Source of the DNA: Pseudomonas sp. ZH-FAD
GTDB taxonomy: Bacteria; Pseudomonadota; Gammaproteobacteria; Pseudomonadales; Pseudomonadaceae
Length of the DNA: 64,000 nt
Reading direction: 5' to 3'
NCBI RefSeq assembly: GCF_002803095.1
Contig: NZ_PGLR01000023.1
Location: 1 to 64,000, forward strand
The notes beneath the pieces are model-generated. The model was not told the DNA's origin. It did no database searches and saw only the letters and a program-made list of their open reading frames with translations. Both the position numbers and the translations under genes were made by a program. Positions 9,101-16,669 of this stretch are shown piece after piece (the first letter of the stretch is position 1; each line of letters starts with the position of its first letter).

Positions 9101-9259
9101 TTCGTACCGGGACGAGAGGCAGAACGCTTCACCTTCACCTCGGCCCTGCCGGTACAGGTGCTCAAGGGCATGGCGCCGATCCTCGCCCCCTACCTCGAAC
9201 CAGGCAGCGCCACGCTCTGCAACACTCCGCTGAGTGCAGCGCAGATCAGCCGGCAGTAA
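6161..9259 (+). CDS. Large bifunctional penicillin-binding protein-like enzyme with divergent glycosyltransferase domain
   Basis: A 1032-residue inner-membrane protein with one N-terminal transmembrane helix (about 33-54). A GT51-like peptidoglycan glycosyltransferase region follows: E184 in FIENRHLLDHD stands for the usual EDxxFxxH, and GGSTLATQLEKY (about 223-234) stands for GGSTITQQLVKN. The transpeptidase domain keeps its three motifs: S515-T-A-K518, S621-I-N623 and K937-T-G. It is longer than class A PBPs (about 750-850), with about 300 residues of helical sequence between SxN and KTG. In family terms it should polymerise and/or cross-link peptidoglycan in the periplasm; the substitutions in the transferase motifs make that half uncertain. 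It stands alone before a hydrolase gene. Confidence 0.8.
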   Translation: MGALWQSDPQHRELASNVLPAVGDKPAPRPRRWRLVLYLLLASAVAAAAALLFFELRSARFQARELSRYAATLTYRVEPGPSPDILYPADGPFDKRQGYAYLPLMLERLQQRDFLISEQARFSPALMAYSRRGLFPPFIEKSQTGLSISDCRGTPFYEFRYPQQGYADFASIPPLVVSSVLFIENRHLLDHDQPLANPAVDWPRFAMAALSQIGKVLDVQDQSAGGSTLATQLEKYRHSPDGLTLSAKEKLRQMISASVRAYQQGPQTLEARQSIVRDYLNSVPLSAAPGHGEVHGLADGLRIWYGADFERSNALLDPGRTPDASMAERGLALRQMLSLMIAQRRPSYYLAQGRKEMEALTESHIRLLAAGGLIDAELRDAALAQKLQYRDWQQEPNLRPVESDKGISVARSRLSNLLGMPLYDLDRLDLAARSTLQRDLQQETSLYLQRLADPEFAGKIGLFGERLLSPEKTAEVRYSFTLFERTATGSRVRVQTDSTDQPFDINEGSKLELGSTAKLRVLATYLEIIAELHQRHADKSPAELRNVEIAEQDYLSRWAVAYLQANPGTELASMLEAALERRYSASPHERFFTGGGLHTFGNFRREDNGRNPTLRESLRESINLPFVRLMRDLVRYSTYQNSAELLKDDKDPRRQEYLQRFADQEGRTFLLRFWRKYQGQPQQQRLETFISGLRQTSVRLGAVHRYLLPQADEETFAAFLRAQLPQEKLTDQRIARLYKDYGPGAYSLPDQGYIARVHPLELWLLKYLIDNPQATFSDAVAASVDERQEVYGWLLRTRHKSARDSRIRIMLEVEAFSDIHRRWKNLGYPFQHLVPSLATALGSSGDRPAALAELMGIIQNDGIRQPVLRIDELHFAADTPYETRVERNTHGAKRVMPSEVAAALRNALSQVVEGGTARRLQGTFQLQDGRDLTLGGKTGTGDNRIESVGAGGRVISSRAMNRTATFVFFLGPRHYGTLTAFVPGREAERFTFTSALPVQVLKGMAPILAPYLEPGSATLCNTPLSAAQISRQ

Positions 9260-9354
9260 TACCTGGTAACCACGACGACCAGTGACTGGCGAAACCCGGC
9301 ACCGGATATGCAGTCCATGGCAGCATCATCCGTTGCCGTTCATGAGTATCGCCG

Positions 9355-10239
9355 ATGCCCTCATCCTGGTTCGCCCTGCTCCGCCGCCGTCGCCTGAGTC
9401 TGATTGTGATGGCCTGCCTGCTGGCGCTGCTACCGATTGGCTGCGCCAAACTGGAGCAGACCGAGCGCGAGCTGGTGTTTCGCATCGAACCCGGCACCGC
9501 CCGCTGGTTCAGCGGCCTGCCCGCAGGCATCGAGGACGTGCAACTGCAGTCACCGGACCTGACGGCCGATGAAAGCCTGCATGCCTGGTGGTGGCCAGCC
9601 GCGCGCAAGGATGCCCCGGCACTGCTCTACCTGCACGGCTCACGCTGGAACCTGACCGGCCAGCTGTTTCGCATCGAACAGTTGCATGCCATGGGCTTCT
9701 CGGTACTGGCGGTGGACTACCGCGGCTTCGGCGAAAGCCGTGGCGCCCTGCCCTCCGAGCGCAGCGTCTATCAGGACGCCCTGATCGCCTGGCAGCATCT
9801 GGTGCGCCTGCAGCCAGAGGCGGGCAAGCGCTTCATCTACGGTCATTCCCTGGGCGGCGCCGTAGCGGTCAACCTGGCGCACGAGCTGGCGGGCGAAGAT
9901 GAAGCAGCGCAGGCCGCCGGTCTGATCGTCGAGTCCAGCTTCACCAACCTGGGTGATGTGGCGGCCGCGGTGACCAATACCTCGTTACCGGTGCGCTGGC
10001 TGCTGTCGCAGGAGTTCGATTCGCTGGGCAAGATCGGCGAGGTGGGTATCCCGGTATTGATCGCCCACGGGCGCGACGACCGCTATGTGCCGTCGCGCTT
10101 CAGCGAGGCGCTGTTCGCCGCCGCCAACGAACCCAAGCAATTGCTGCTGATCGATGGCGCCAACCACAACAACGGCCTGCGCATGGCGGGCAACAGCTAT
10201 CGGCAGGCGTTGCAGGCGCTGGGACTCGAACTCAACTGA
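9355..10239 (+). CDS. Alpha/beta hydrolase, predicted lipoprotein or membrane-anchored
   Basis: A 294-residue alpha/beta hydrolase. The nucleophile elbow GHSLGG places Ser at 165, with the likely Asp in AHGRDDRYVP and His in DGANHNNG. The N-terminus has basic residues (LLRRRRLS) and a hydrophobic segment ending LLPIGC, so Cys30 may be lipidated; the lipobox (L-P-I-G-C) is imperfect and a plain anchor is possible. The fold resembles the BEM46/YqkD-like serine aminopeptidase_S33 group that acts on esters or lipids. The gene lies 95 bp after the PBP-like gene on the same strand. Confidence 0.82.
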   Translation: MPSSWFALLRRRRLSLIVMACLLALLPIGCAKLEQTERELVFRIEPGTARWFSGLPAGIEDVQLQSPDLTADESLHAWWWPAARKDAPALLYLHGSRWNLTGQLFRIEQLHAMGFSVLAVDYRGFGESRGALPSERSVYQDALIAWQHLVRLQPEAGKRFIYGHSLGGAVAVNLAHELAGEDEAAQAAGLIVESSFTNLGDVAAAVTNTSLPVRWLLSQEFDSLGKIGEVGIPVLIAHGRDDRYVPSRFSEALFAAANEPKQLLLIDGANHNNGLRMAGNSYRQALQALGLELN

Positions 10240-10254
10240 TGGGGCTGAACGACG

Positions 10255-10467
10255 TCAGGACTTGAACTGCTGCAGATAGAGTTCCTCGACCTTGGCCCGC
10301 GCCCAGGGCGTCCTGCGCAGGAAGGCCAGGCTCGATTTGAGGCTCGGCTCGTGCTTGAAGCAGCGGATATCGATGCGCCGGGCCAGGCCGTCCCAGCCCA
10401 GGCGCTCCACCAGGGCGCTGAGGATAGCCTGCAGGGTGAGGCCGTGGAGCGGGTCTTTCGCGGTCAT
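10255..10467 (-). CDS. VF530 family (DUF2132) small DNA-binding-like protein
   Basis: A 70-residue protein starting MTAKDPLHGLTLQ, the family's conserved opening, followed by ALVERLGWDGLARRIDIRCF and the SLKSSLAFLRRTPWAR helix-turn-helix-like part. VF530 proteins are named after a Vibrio fischeri structure and are annotated as putative DNA-binding; no pathway is established. An open frame runs 16 codons further upstream, but the conserved start at 10467 fits family length. It converges on the hydrolase gene with a 15-bp gap. Confidence 0.85.
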   Translation of the reverse strand: MTAKDPLHGLTLQAILSALVERLGWDGLARRIDIRCFKHEPSLKSSLAFLRRTPWARAKVEELYLQQFKS

Positions 10468-10539
10468 GGGGTAGCCTGTGCGGGTTCGGGAAGTCGGGGC
10501 CGCCACCTTAGCCAAAGGCGGCCATCAGCGAAAGCCCGC

Positions 10540-11673
10540 TCAGCCGCTCGCCGTCGGCGAGTCGCCGGCGACATCGGCAGCGCCGCGCACGCCCTCCTCG
10601 AGATAGCCCAGGTTGGCCTCGCGGATCTGCTTGGCCGCCTCGTCGTAGAGAAACGGCAGGAACATGAAGCGCCGCCCGCGAGTCACCGGCAGCGCCTCGT
10701 GCAGCAGCGAACAGGCGAACACCACGGCACCGCCCAGTGGCGCGCTGTACAGCGCCGCGCCGAACTCGGGAAAACGCAACCAGCCGCCCTCGTACTCGCC
10801 GCTGTTGAGATACAGCGAGACGGCGAAGCGGCGATGTGCAGTGCCCTTGGTGGTGTTGTCGCGGTGCGGGCGGAAGTGCCCCTCTTCCTCGGCGTCGTAA
10901 CAGCCGATCAGGTAGCGTTCCATGCGCGAGACCTTGAACTGGAAGGCACGCTCGATCTGCGGCACCAGGCGTTGGTGGATACGCAAGGCGCAAGCCTCGC
11001 GTAGGGTTTCGTCCTCCACCAGACAGTCGCGCCGGCTCTTGTGCGTCTGGCCGATCACCTGCACGGTCTTGCCGTCGATGTCCTGCATATAGCCGGAGGG
11101 CTCGCCACCGCGCGCCCGGTAGTAGTCCATCAGCTCGCGGCACAGGCTCGGCTCGAAGATCCGCGGCAGCACCAGCACCGGCGCCTGGAACGCCGCGCGG
11201 CAGGGCGCGCCGATCTGCGGCAGGCTGTCCAGCACCTGTGTCAGCGCCTGCAGGTGCGCCGCCGCGTCGCTGGCGAAGGGCAGCACCGCCAGCACCCGCA
11301 GCATGGGGTCGAGCACGTAGCTGACGCGCTGGTAGCGGCCGTCCTCGCGGCAGGCACCGTACAGGCGGCTGACCTGGCGGTCGACGTCCCAGAAGTAGCG
11401 CACCCCCGGCAGCGACTCGACGACGCGCTGCAGGCGCGCATCGTCGGCATCCACGGAGACGCCGAAGAAGGCCAGGTTAAGGTCGTCGAAGCGCTGGCGC
11501 TGCTTGCTCAGCCCGGCCAGCAGCGCCTGACTGACGGGGTCGGCGGCCGAGGCGAAGAAGCACAGCAGGATGTAGCGCCCGCCGACCGTGTCGAACACGA
11601 AGCGCTGCCGGCTCTGCGTGGAACAGACGAACCAGGGTGCGGCCTCGCCGACGCCGAGTAAGTTGTTGGCCAT
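10540..11673 (-). CDS. Fusion of a peroxiredoxin-like domain and a 2-oxoglutarate/Fe(II) prolyl-hydroxylase-like dioxygenase
   Basis: A 377-residue two-domain protein. Residues 1-150 have the AhpC/TSA redoxin fold (GEAAPWFVCST, then RYILLCFFASAADPVSQALL, FFGVSVDADD and SYVLDP), but the peroxidatic cysteine expected in the PxxxT/SxxC loop is absent (FFASAADPVSQ). Residues 160-360 are a 2OG-Fe(II) oxygenase: HFRPHRD supplies the HxD iron ligands, LLHEALPV the distal His, and GRRFMF the arginine that binds 2-oxoglutarate. Family knowledge predicts hydroxylation of a protein or small-molecule target. The redoxin part probably has a structural or docking role. Monocistronic on the minus strand. 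Confidence 0.85.
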   Translation of the reverse strand: MANNLLGVGEAAPWFVCSTQSRQRFVFDTVGGRYILLCFFASAADPVSQALLAGLSKQRQRFDDLNLAFFGVSVDADDARLQRVVESLPGVRYFWDVDRQVSRLYGACREDGRYQRVSYVLDPMLRVLAVLPFASDAAAHLQALTQVLDSLPQIGAPCRAAFQAPVLVLPRIFEPSLCRELMDYYRARGGEPSGYMQDIDGKTVQVIGQTHKSRRDCLVEDETLREACALRIHQRLVPQIERAFQFKVSRMERYLIGCYDAEEEGHFRPHRDNTTKGTAHRRFAVSLYLNSGEYEGGWLRFPEFGAALYSAPLGGAVVFACSLLHEALPVTRGRRFMFLPFLYDEAAKQIREANLGYLEEGVRGAADVAGDSPTASG

Positions 11674-11815
11674 GCCCGCGCCCTCCGCGCGACTGAGGGA
11701 AAGCGGCCCCTGTCATAGGGAACTCATGCCTAAGCATAGCCAGTTGGCGGCCAGAACGATGGCAGGACCTCATCTGCCGGACTGTGTGGCGCTGGCCGAC
11801 CCGCAGCGCAGACAT

Positions 11816-11850
11816 GAAAAAGGCGGTGCTTGCCTCGGCAACCACCGCCT
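11816..11850 (-). terminator. Rho-independent terminator of putP
   Basis: Stem AGGCGGTG/CACCGCCT (11843-11850 with 11821-11828), extended by an inner TTGCC/GGCAA pairing, followed on the minus strand by five T. It lies about 20 bp past the putP stop. Confidence 0.8.
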
Positions 11851-11870
11851 GTGTCGTCACTGCCTGGGGA

Positions 11871-13355
11871 TCAGACCGACTGGTATTCCTTCTCCGCTTC
11901 GTCGAAACGCTGCAGCATCGTCTTGCTCGGGCCGTTGCCGATACGGCTGAAGATGACAATGGCCAGGGTAGCGAGGATGAAGCCCGGAATGATCTCGTAC
12001 AGACCCAGACCAATCCAGTTTTTCCACACGATCACGGTGGCGGCACCAACCAGCATGCCAGCCAGGGCGCCATTGCGGGTCATGCCCTTCCACAGCAGAG
12101 ACAGAATGACCACCGGACCGAACGCAGCGCCGAAGCCGGCCCAGGCATAAGACACCAGACCCAGTACGCGGTTTTCCGGGTTGGCCGCCAGAGCGATGGC
12201 GATCAACGCGACCAGCAGCACCATGGCACGGCCGACCCAGACCAGCTCGGTCTGTGAAGCGTCTTTACGCAGGAAAGCCTTGTAGAAGTCTTCGGTCAGC
12301 GCACTGGAGCACACCAGCAGTTGGCAGCTCAGGGTGCTCATCACCGCAGCCAGGATGGCGGACAGCAGGATACCGGCGATCCAGGGGTTGAACAGCAGCT
12401 TGGCCAGCTCGATGAACACGCGCTCCGGATTCTCGCCGACCGGGCCGGCGACTTCCGGGTGCGCCGAGAAGTAGGCAATGCCGAAGAAGCCTACAGCTAC
12501 CGCGCCGGCCAGAGTAAGGATCATCCAGGTCATGGAGATACGGCGGGCAGCCGGGATCGACTTGACCGAATCGGCTGCCATGAAGCGCGCCAGAATGTGC
12601 GGCTGGCCGAAGTAGCCCAGGCCCCAGGCCATCAGCGAGATCACACCAACGAAGGTAGCGCCCTTGAGCATATCGAAGTTGGTGGCGTCGACCGCCTCGA
12701 TGGCGACCATGGCCGGGTCGAAGCCACCGGTGGCGATCATCACCACTATCGGGGTCAGGATCAGCGCGAAGATCATCAGCGTGGCCTGCACGGTGTCGGT
12801 CCAGCTCACCGCGAGGAAGCCGCCGATGAAGGTGTAGGCGATGGTGGCGGCGGCGCCGGCCCACAGTGCGGTCTCGTAGCTCATGCCGAAGGTGCTCTCG
12901 AACAGACGGGCACCGGCGACCACGCCGGAGGCGCAGTAGATGGTGAAGAACACCAGGATCACCACGGCGGAGAAGATGCGCAGGATGCGACTGTTGTCTT
13001 CGAAGCGGTTGGTGAAGTAGTCAGGCAGGGTCAGGGCATTGCCGTTGTGCTCGGTCTGTACGCGCAGACGGCCGGCGACGAACAACCAGTTGAGGTAAGC
13101 ACCGATCACCAGACCGATGGCGATCCAGCTTTCGGAAATGCCGGCGACGAAGATCGCGCCCGGCAAGCCCATGAGCAGCCAGCCACTCATGTCGGAGGCA
13201 CCGGCGGACAATGCGGTAACGAAGCTACCGAGGCTGCGGCCACCGAGGATGTAGTCGGAAAGGTTCTTGGTGCGCAGATAGGCGATCAGGCCGATCAGCA
13301 CCATGGCTGCGATGTACACCACGAAGGTGACGAGCATTGGAGTACTAGCTGTCAT
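11871..13355 (-). CDS. putP: Sodium/proline symporter
   Basis: A 494-residue member of the sodium:solute symporter family with about 13 hydrophobic segments. It begins MTASTPMLVTFVVYIAAMVLIG and carries the PutP-type sequences LGGRSLGSFVTALSAGASDMSGWLLMG and LPDYFTNRFED. PutP couples sodium entry to uptake of proline as carbon and nitrogen source or osmolyte. The start at 13355 matches the family's N-terminus and has GGGGAG upstream; the open frame continues further upstream but through leader DNA. No putA is adjacent. The leader carries a Crc/Hfq-like motif, and a hairpin terminator follows. Confidence 0.95.
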   Translation of the reverse strand: MTASTPMLVTFVVYIAAMVLIGLIAYLRTKNLSDYILGGRSLGSFVTALSAGASDMSGWLLMGLPGAIFVAGISESWIAIGLVIGAYLNWLFVAGRLRVQTEHNGNALTLPDYFTNRFEDNSRILRIFSAVVILVFFTIYCASGVVAGARLFESTFGMSYETALWAGAAATIAYTFIGGFLAVSWTDTVQATLMIFALILTPIVVMIATGGFDPAMVAIEAVDATNFDMLKGATFVGVISLMAWGLGYFGQPHILARFMAADSVKSIPAARRISMTWMILTLAGAVAVGFFGIAYFSAHPEVAGPVGENPERVFIELAKLLFNPWIAGILLSAILAAVMSTLSCQLLVCSSALTEDFYKAFLRKDASQTELVWVGRAMVLLVALIAIALAANPENRVLGLVSYAWAGFGAAFGPVVILSLLWKGMTRNGALAGMLVGAATVIVWKNWIGLGLYEIIPGFILATLAIVIFSRIGNGPSKTMLQRFDEAEKEYQSV

Positions 13356-13376
13356 TTTGGGGGGCTCCCCTCTCGT

Positions 13377-13384
13377 TTGTTGTT
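13377..13384 (-). promoter_or_regulatory. Candidate Crc/Hfq catabolite-activity motif in the putP leader
   Basis: On the coding strand the leader reads GAGAACAACAAACGAGAGG just before the GGGGAG Shine-Dalgarno of putP. AACAACAA matches the AAnAAnAA motif through which Hfq-Crc blocks translation of catabolic genes in Pseudomonas. Position close to the ribosome site fits that mode of control. Binding is inferred. Confidence 0.5.
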
Positions 13385-13647
13385 CTCGGGCACCGTGCCC
13401 TGATTGGCAAAGTGCACCCGCTTTTGCGGATGCGGGGCTCCGGTCTCTCTTCCTCGTCACATCGATATCGAGTGAGCACGATCGAGGCAGATACCGGTGC
13501 AGTGAAATATCCACCACCTCGTCACTGCATCGGCAAGTGCCTGGGCACTTTCCCTGACCTCCCTGGCTTGCGCCTGCGGCCACCGAATCGCGTTACCACC
13601 ATAGTTCGGCTGCAAGAACTTCTTTTATCGGTCTAGCCCAGCAATGC

Positions 13648-13658
13648 TGGTCTGACCA
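13648..13658. promoter_or_regulatory. Perfect TGGTCAGACCA palindrome, possible GntR/FadR-type operator
   Basis: The 11-bp palindrome TGGTC-A-GACCA (TTGGT..ACCA on the minus strand) resembles operators of FadR-subfamily GntR regulators such as LldR and PdhR. It lies about 290 bp upstream of putP with no regulator gene nearby, so the assignment is weak. Confidence 0.25.
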
Positions 13659-13824
13659 ATAGACACAGACAAAAACGGTCGTAACGAAAGTGAAGGGCGG
13701 AATTTAGTGGCAGAAGCGAGCGGGCTTCTTGCTGAAAGCTCTGGAGTTTTTACAGAAATCTCCGACTCAGGGAACTTCCGGCAAACAGCTGTTTCGGCCC
13801 TTCGCCGATAACCTGATCGCTCGA

Positions 13825-14958
13825 TCAGCCGTTTTCAGGCTGGCGAAAAGGCAGATAGCTTCGCGCCTCTTGCGCGTAAACCCGCACGCCAGAGCGCTCC
13901 TGCTCAAGAAAGTCGGCAACGGCAGCATGCAATCCCGGGTGACGCAGATAGTGCCAAGAACGGGTAAGAACCGGCTCGAAGCCTCGGATCAGTTTGTGCT
14001 CGCCCTGCGCCCCTGCATCGAAGCGCTGCAGACCTTCGGCGATGGCCAGCTCCATGCCCTGATAGAAGCAGGTTTCGAAATGCAGCCGATCGAATTCGGC
14101 CAGACACCCCCAGTAGCGGCCATAGAAGGTATCGCCATCGACCAGGCTGAAGGCCATGGCCAGCGCACGGCCATGTTGCGTCGCGAACACCACCCGAATC
14201 ATCTCGGGCATACGCTCAGCCAGCAGGCTGAAGAAATCCCGTGTCAGATAGGGCGCCTGGCCACGCACGTGGTAGGTGTTGGCGTAGCAGTGATAGACGA
14301 AATCCCAGTCTGCCTCGCTCAACTCGCGGCCCAGACGCCTGTCGAACTCGATGCCCTGCCCCGCCACCTGTTCACGTTCCTTGCGCATCTGCTTGCGTTT
14401 GCGCGAGCTGAGCGCATCGAGAAAGTCCTGAAAATCCCGGTAACCCCGATTGTGCCAATGGAACTGGCAACCCAAGCGCTCGAGCCACCCCGGTCGTCGC
14501 ACCATCACGGCATCACAGGCCGGACTGGTGAAGTTGATATGCAGGCTCGACAACTCTTCCGCACCCAATCCGGCCGTGAGCGCATCGAGCAATTCCCCGG
14601 CCGCATGGGCATCACCCAGCAAGCGCGCCCCGCTCACCGGGGAGAACGGCACGGCGCCCAACAGCTTGGGGTAATAGCCGATGCCGGCGCGACGACAGGC
14701 GTCAGCCCAGCCGTGATCGAACACGTATTCGCCGTAGGAGTGCTGCTTCAGATAAGCCGGCAGCGCTGCCTGCACCTTGTCGTGTTCATCGCACCAAAGC
14801 CGGTGTGAGGGCAGCCAACCACTGCGGCCGCCAACGCTGCCGCTGTCCTCCAGCGCACAGAGAAAGGCATGACGTAGAAAGGGTTGTGGCTGCGCCAGCA
14901 GTCCGTCCCATACGTCCGCGGGCACAGCATGAAGCGAATCGATGATGGTGAGAGGCAT
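13825..14958 (-). CDS. GNAT-fold protein of the DUF482/COG3146 peptidogalycan-like family
   Basis: A 377-residue protein starting MPLTIIDSLHAVPADVWDGL, the normal N-terminus of COG3146. Hallmarks are QPFLRHAFLCALEDSGSVG, HSYGEYVFDHGWADA, the ARLLG segment, SSRKRKQMRKEREQV and AMAFSLVDGDTFYGRYWG. The fold is a tandem GNAT/FemX-like acyltransferase; a function has not been established as far as I know. The frame stays open 75 codons upstream but that DNA is unlike the coding part, and ATG 14958 preceded by GGTGAG is the better start. It lies between the OprP-like porin and putP on the same strand with large gaps. Confidence 0.85.
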   Translation of the reverse strand: MPLTIIDSLHAVPADVWDGLLAQPQPFLRHAFLCALEDSGSVGGRSGWLPSHRLWCDEHDKVQAALPAYLKQHSYGEYVFDHGWADACRRAGIGYYPKLLGAVPFSPVSGARLLGDAHAAGELLDALTAGLGAEELSSLHINFTSPACDAVMVRRPGWLERLGCQFHWHNRGYRDFQDFLDALSSRKRKQMRKEREQVAGQGIEFDRRLGRELSEADWDFVYHCYANTYHVRGQAPYLTRDFFSLLAERMPEMIRVVFATQHGRALAMAFSLVDGDTFYGRYWGCLAEFDRLHFETCFYQGMELAIAEGLQRFDAGAQGEHKLIRGFEPVLTRSWHYLRHPGLHAAVADFLEQERSGVRVYAQEARSYLPFRQPENG

Positions 14959-15142
14959 GACCTGAGTCCCAGAAGCCAGACTGCAATATATCTCCAAGTA
15001 TTGTCTGGATGAGACTCGTATTTCAGGCCGTCCTGATCGAATGCTGTTTTTCAATGCACCAATACGATCACAAACCAGAAGGTCTCCGAGGATTTGAGCC
15101 CGAGGTTTTTCCGCCTGAAAACAAGCGCCTGTGACGCAGAAA

Positions 15143-15170
15143 CAAAAAAGCCCCGCCAAATGGCGGGGCT
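15143..15170 (-). terminator. Rho-independent terminator of the OprP/OprO-like porin gene
   Basis: A 9-bp perfect stem (15162-15170 with 15149-15157, AGCCCCGCC/GGCGGGGCT) with an ATTT loop and a following T6 run on the minus strand, 28 bp past the porin stop. Confidence 0.92.
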
Positions 15171-15197
15171 CAAGCAGGAGCAAAATCAGTGGAGCAT

Positions 15198-16511
15198 TTA
15201 GAACGCGTACTGCAGGCGCATCACGAAGGCGTCGCCGTCATCGTCACCAGCTGTGTTGGTGATCTTGTCGGTCTTGGCCTTGATGTAGTTAGCACTGACC
15301 TTGACCACATCGTTGGCGTACCAGTTCGCGCCCACGGTATGCAGCTTGGCCTTGGTATCGCCCACTTCGCGAGTGGCGGTGGCAACGGTGATGTTGTCGT
15401 CTTCAATCTTGATGTTGTCGTAACGATAGAAAACTTCCCAGGCACCCAGCTGCTTGTTAGATGGCTTGATCGCGTCGAAGCGTGCTCCATCCAGGCGATA
15501 ACCGCGAGATTCGCCGGTCAGGGTGTAGGCCAGTTGCGCGTAGTAACCGTTGGCCTTGATGTCTTCGATGCCAGCGCGGTCAGCCTTCAGCTTGCGCGCC
15601 AGGTACTCGGCCTGAGCGGAGAACGGACCAACAGCATAGGCCAGTTCGGCACCCCAGGCGGAGTCGTTGTCGAAGTCACCAACGATACCCTGGAAACCGC
15701 CGAAAGTGGCACGGTTGCCGTTGGTACCTGCATCGTTACCGCCATTGGTGTTAACGCCACGAACTGTCAAACGTGGACGGATGCGGCCGTCAGCAGCAGT
15801 ATCATCGAGATCACGGGTCGCGTAGTTCAAGCCCAGGTGCAGAACATTGCCCGCCTCAGCCATCGGAGCGAACACACCGCGCACGTTGAACTGCTTGACG
15901 CTCTCGCCGTCAGTATCGTTGCTGTCCTTGGCGCTTACGCCACCGGACAGGAACGCCATGTTGCCGATGACCGAGCTACCCTGTACGCCCAAGCCGTTCT
16001 CGTGGCCGTTGACCCAGTCAGCGATCTCATAGATGGCGGAACGCTCGATGGCAGTGATCCACTTGGAGCTGGTGGCCTTCTCCAGACCGAAGTCCGGGTC
16101 GAAGCGGCCGACACGAATGTTGACCGGGTTGAAGCCGGTGTAGGTCACCGATGCTTCGTCGAAGTATCCCTTACCAGCCTGGCCTGCGTTGTGCGACAGG
16201 TCGTAGGAGATTGCATACTTCCAGTCTTTGTAGACCGTACCGCTGAGTTCCAGGAAGGCGCGGCGGAAATAGGCAGCGTCGGCATTATTGCCATTGTTGG
16301 TATAAAAACCGTCAAAAGTACCGAAATCGGCCTGCAGACGGCCGCCCAGCTTGAAGCTGAACTCTTTGTCGGTGGTTGCGACCTCAAGGCCGCCTTTGGT
16401 CTTGATCACGATATCGGCGCCGTCAGTGGTGACGGTACCGGCGAAAGCCTGGGCGGAAACGGCCAGGGCCAGGGCGCTGGCTACGAAACCGGCGAAGTGC
16501 TTACGGATCAT
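15198..16511 (-). CDS. Phosphate/polyphosphate-selective porin (OprP/OprO family)
   Basis: A 437-residue outer-membrane porin. The signal peptide (MIRKHFAGFVASALALAVSAQAFA) is followed by GTVTTDGADIVIKTKGGLE, nearly the mature N-terminus of P. aeruginosa OprP. FSFKLGGRLQADFG, AYFRRAFLELSGTVYKDWKY, GYFDEASVTYTGFNPVN, GLEKATSSKW and the terminal VMRLQYAF all match OprP/OprO. The family forms trimeric 16-strand anion channels selective for phosphate (OprP) or polyphosphate (OprO); which one cannot be said. ATG 16511 is preceded by AGGGGAA; a longer frame upstream lacks this. A candidate Pho box precedes it and a strong terminator follows, so it is monocistronic. Confidence 0.92.
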   Translation of the reverse strand: MIRKHFAGFVASALALAVSAQAFAGTVTTDGADIVIKTKGGLEVATTDKEFSFKLGGRLQADFGTFDGFYTNNGNNADAAYFRRAFLELSGTVYKDWKYAISYDLSHNAGQAGKGYFDEASVTYTGFNPVNIRVGRFDPDFGLEKATSSKWITAIERSAIYEIADWVNGHENGLGVQGSSVIGNMAFLSGGVSAKDSNDTDGESVKQFNVRGVFAPMAEAGNVLHLGLNYATRDLDDTAADGRIRPRLTVRGVNTNGGNDAGTNGNRATFGGFQGIVGDFDNDSAWGAELAYAVGPFSAQAEYLARKLKADRAGIEDIKANGYYAQLAYTLTGESRGYRLDGARFDAIKPSNKQLGAWEVFYRYDNIKIEDDNITVATATREVGDTKAKLHTVGANWYANDVVKVSANYIKAKTDKITNTAGDDDGDAFVMRLQYAF

Positions 16512-16618
16512 CGAGAAATTCCCCTGTTGGACTTTTAGTGTTGAAAACACCCGAGCCACTGGCTCGTTCGTGCTGGGGGAATCTTGGCGAGGGGTTATTT
16601 CAGCTCAGTTGCTGATAT

Positions 16619-16636
16619 ATAAAGATTTGATGACAG
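16619..16636 (-). promoter_or_regulatory. Candidate Pho box upstream of the OprP/OprO-like porin
   Basis: On the minus strand CTGTCAT-CAAA-TCTTTAT lies about 110 bp before the porin start. The first heptamer is an exact PhoB half-site; the second matches only at three positions. Phosphate control of this porin family is known, which raises the prior. Confidence 0.4.
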
Positions 16637-16669
16637 AGGAACTTTTTACTTCTACTGCTTATAAGCAAG

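Larger units (their letters stand above)
13356..13824. other. 469-bp intergenic region upstream of putP
   Basis: No convincing gene. The putP-proximal part holds the Shine-Dalgarno and a CA-type motif; about 290 bp from the start codon there is a TGGTC-A-GACCA palindrome beside a small CAGCAATGCTG hairpin. The rest, up to the stop of the GNAT gene at 13825, shows nothing else that I recognise, and no terminator for the GNAT gene was seen. Confidence 0.6.

Noticed and set aside
12321..13403. Long plus-strand frame opposite putP
   Set aside because: Composition (Gly, His, Gln and Glu rich) is the mirror of a membrane protein gene; putP is clearly coding.
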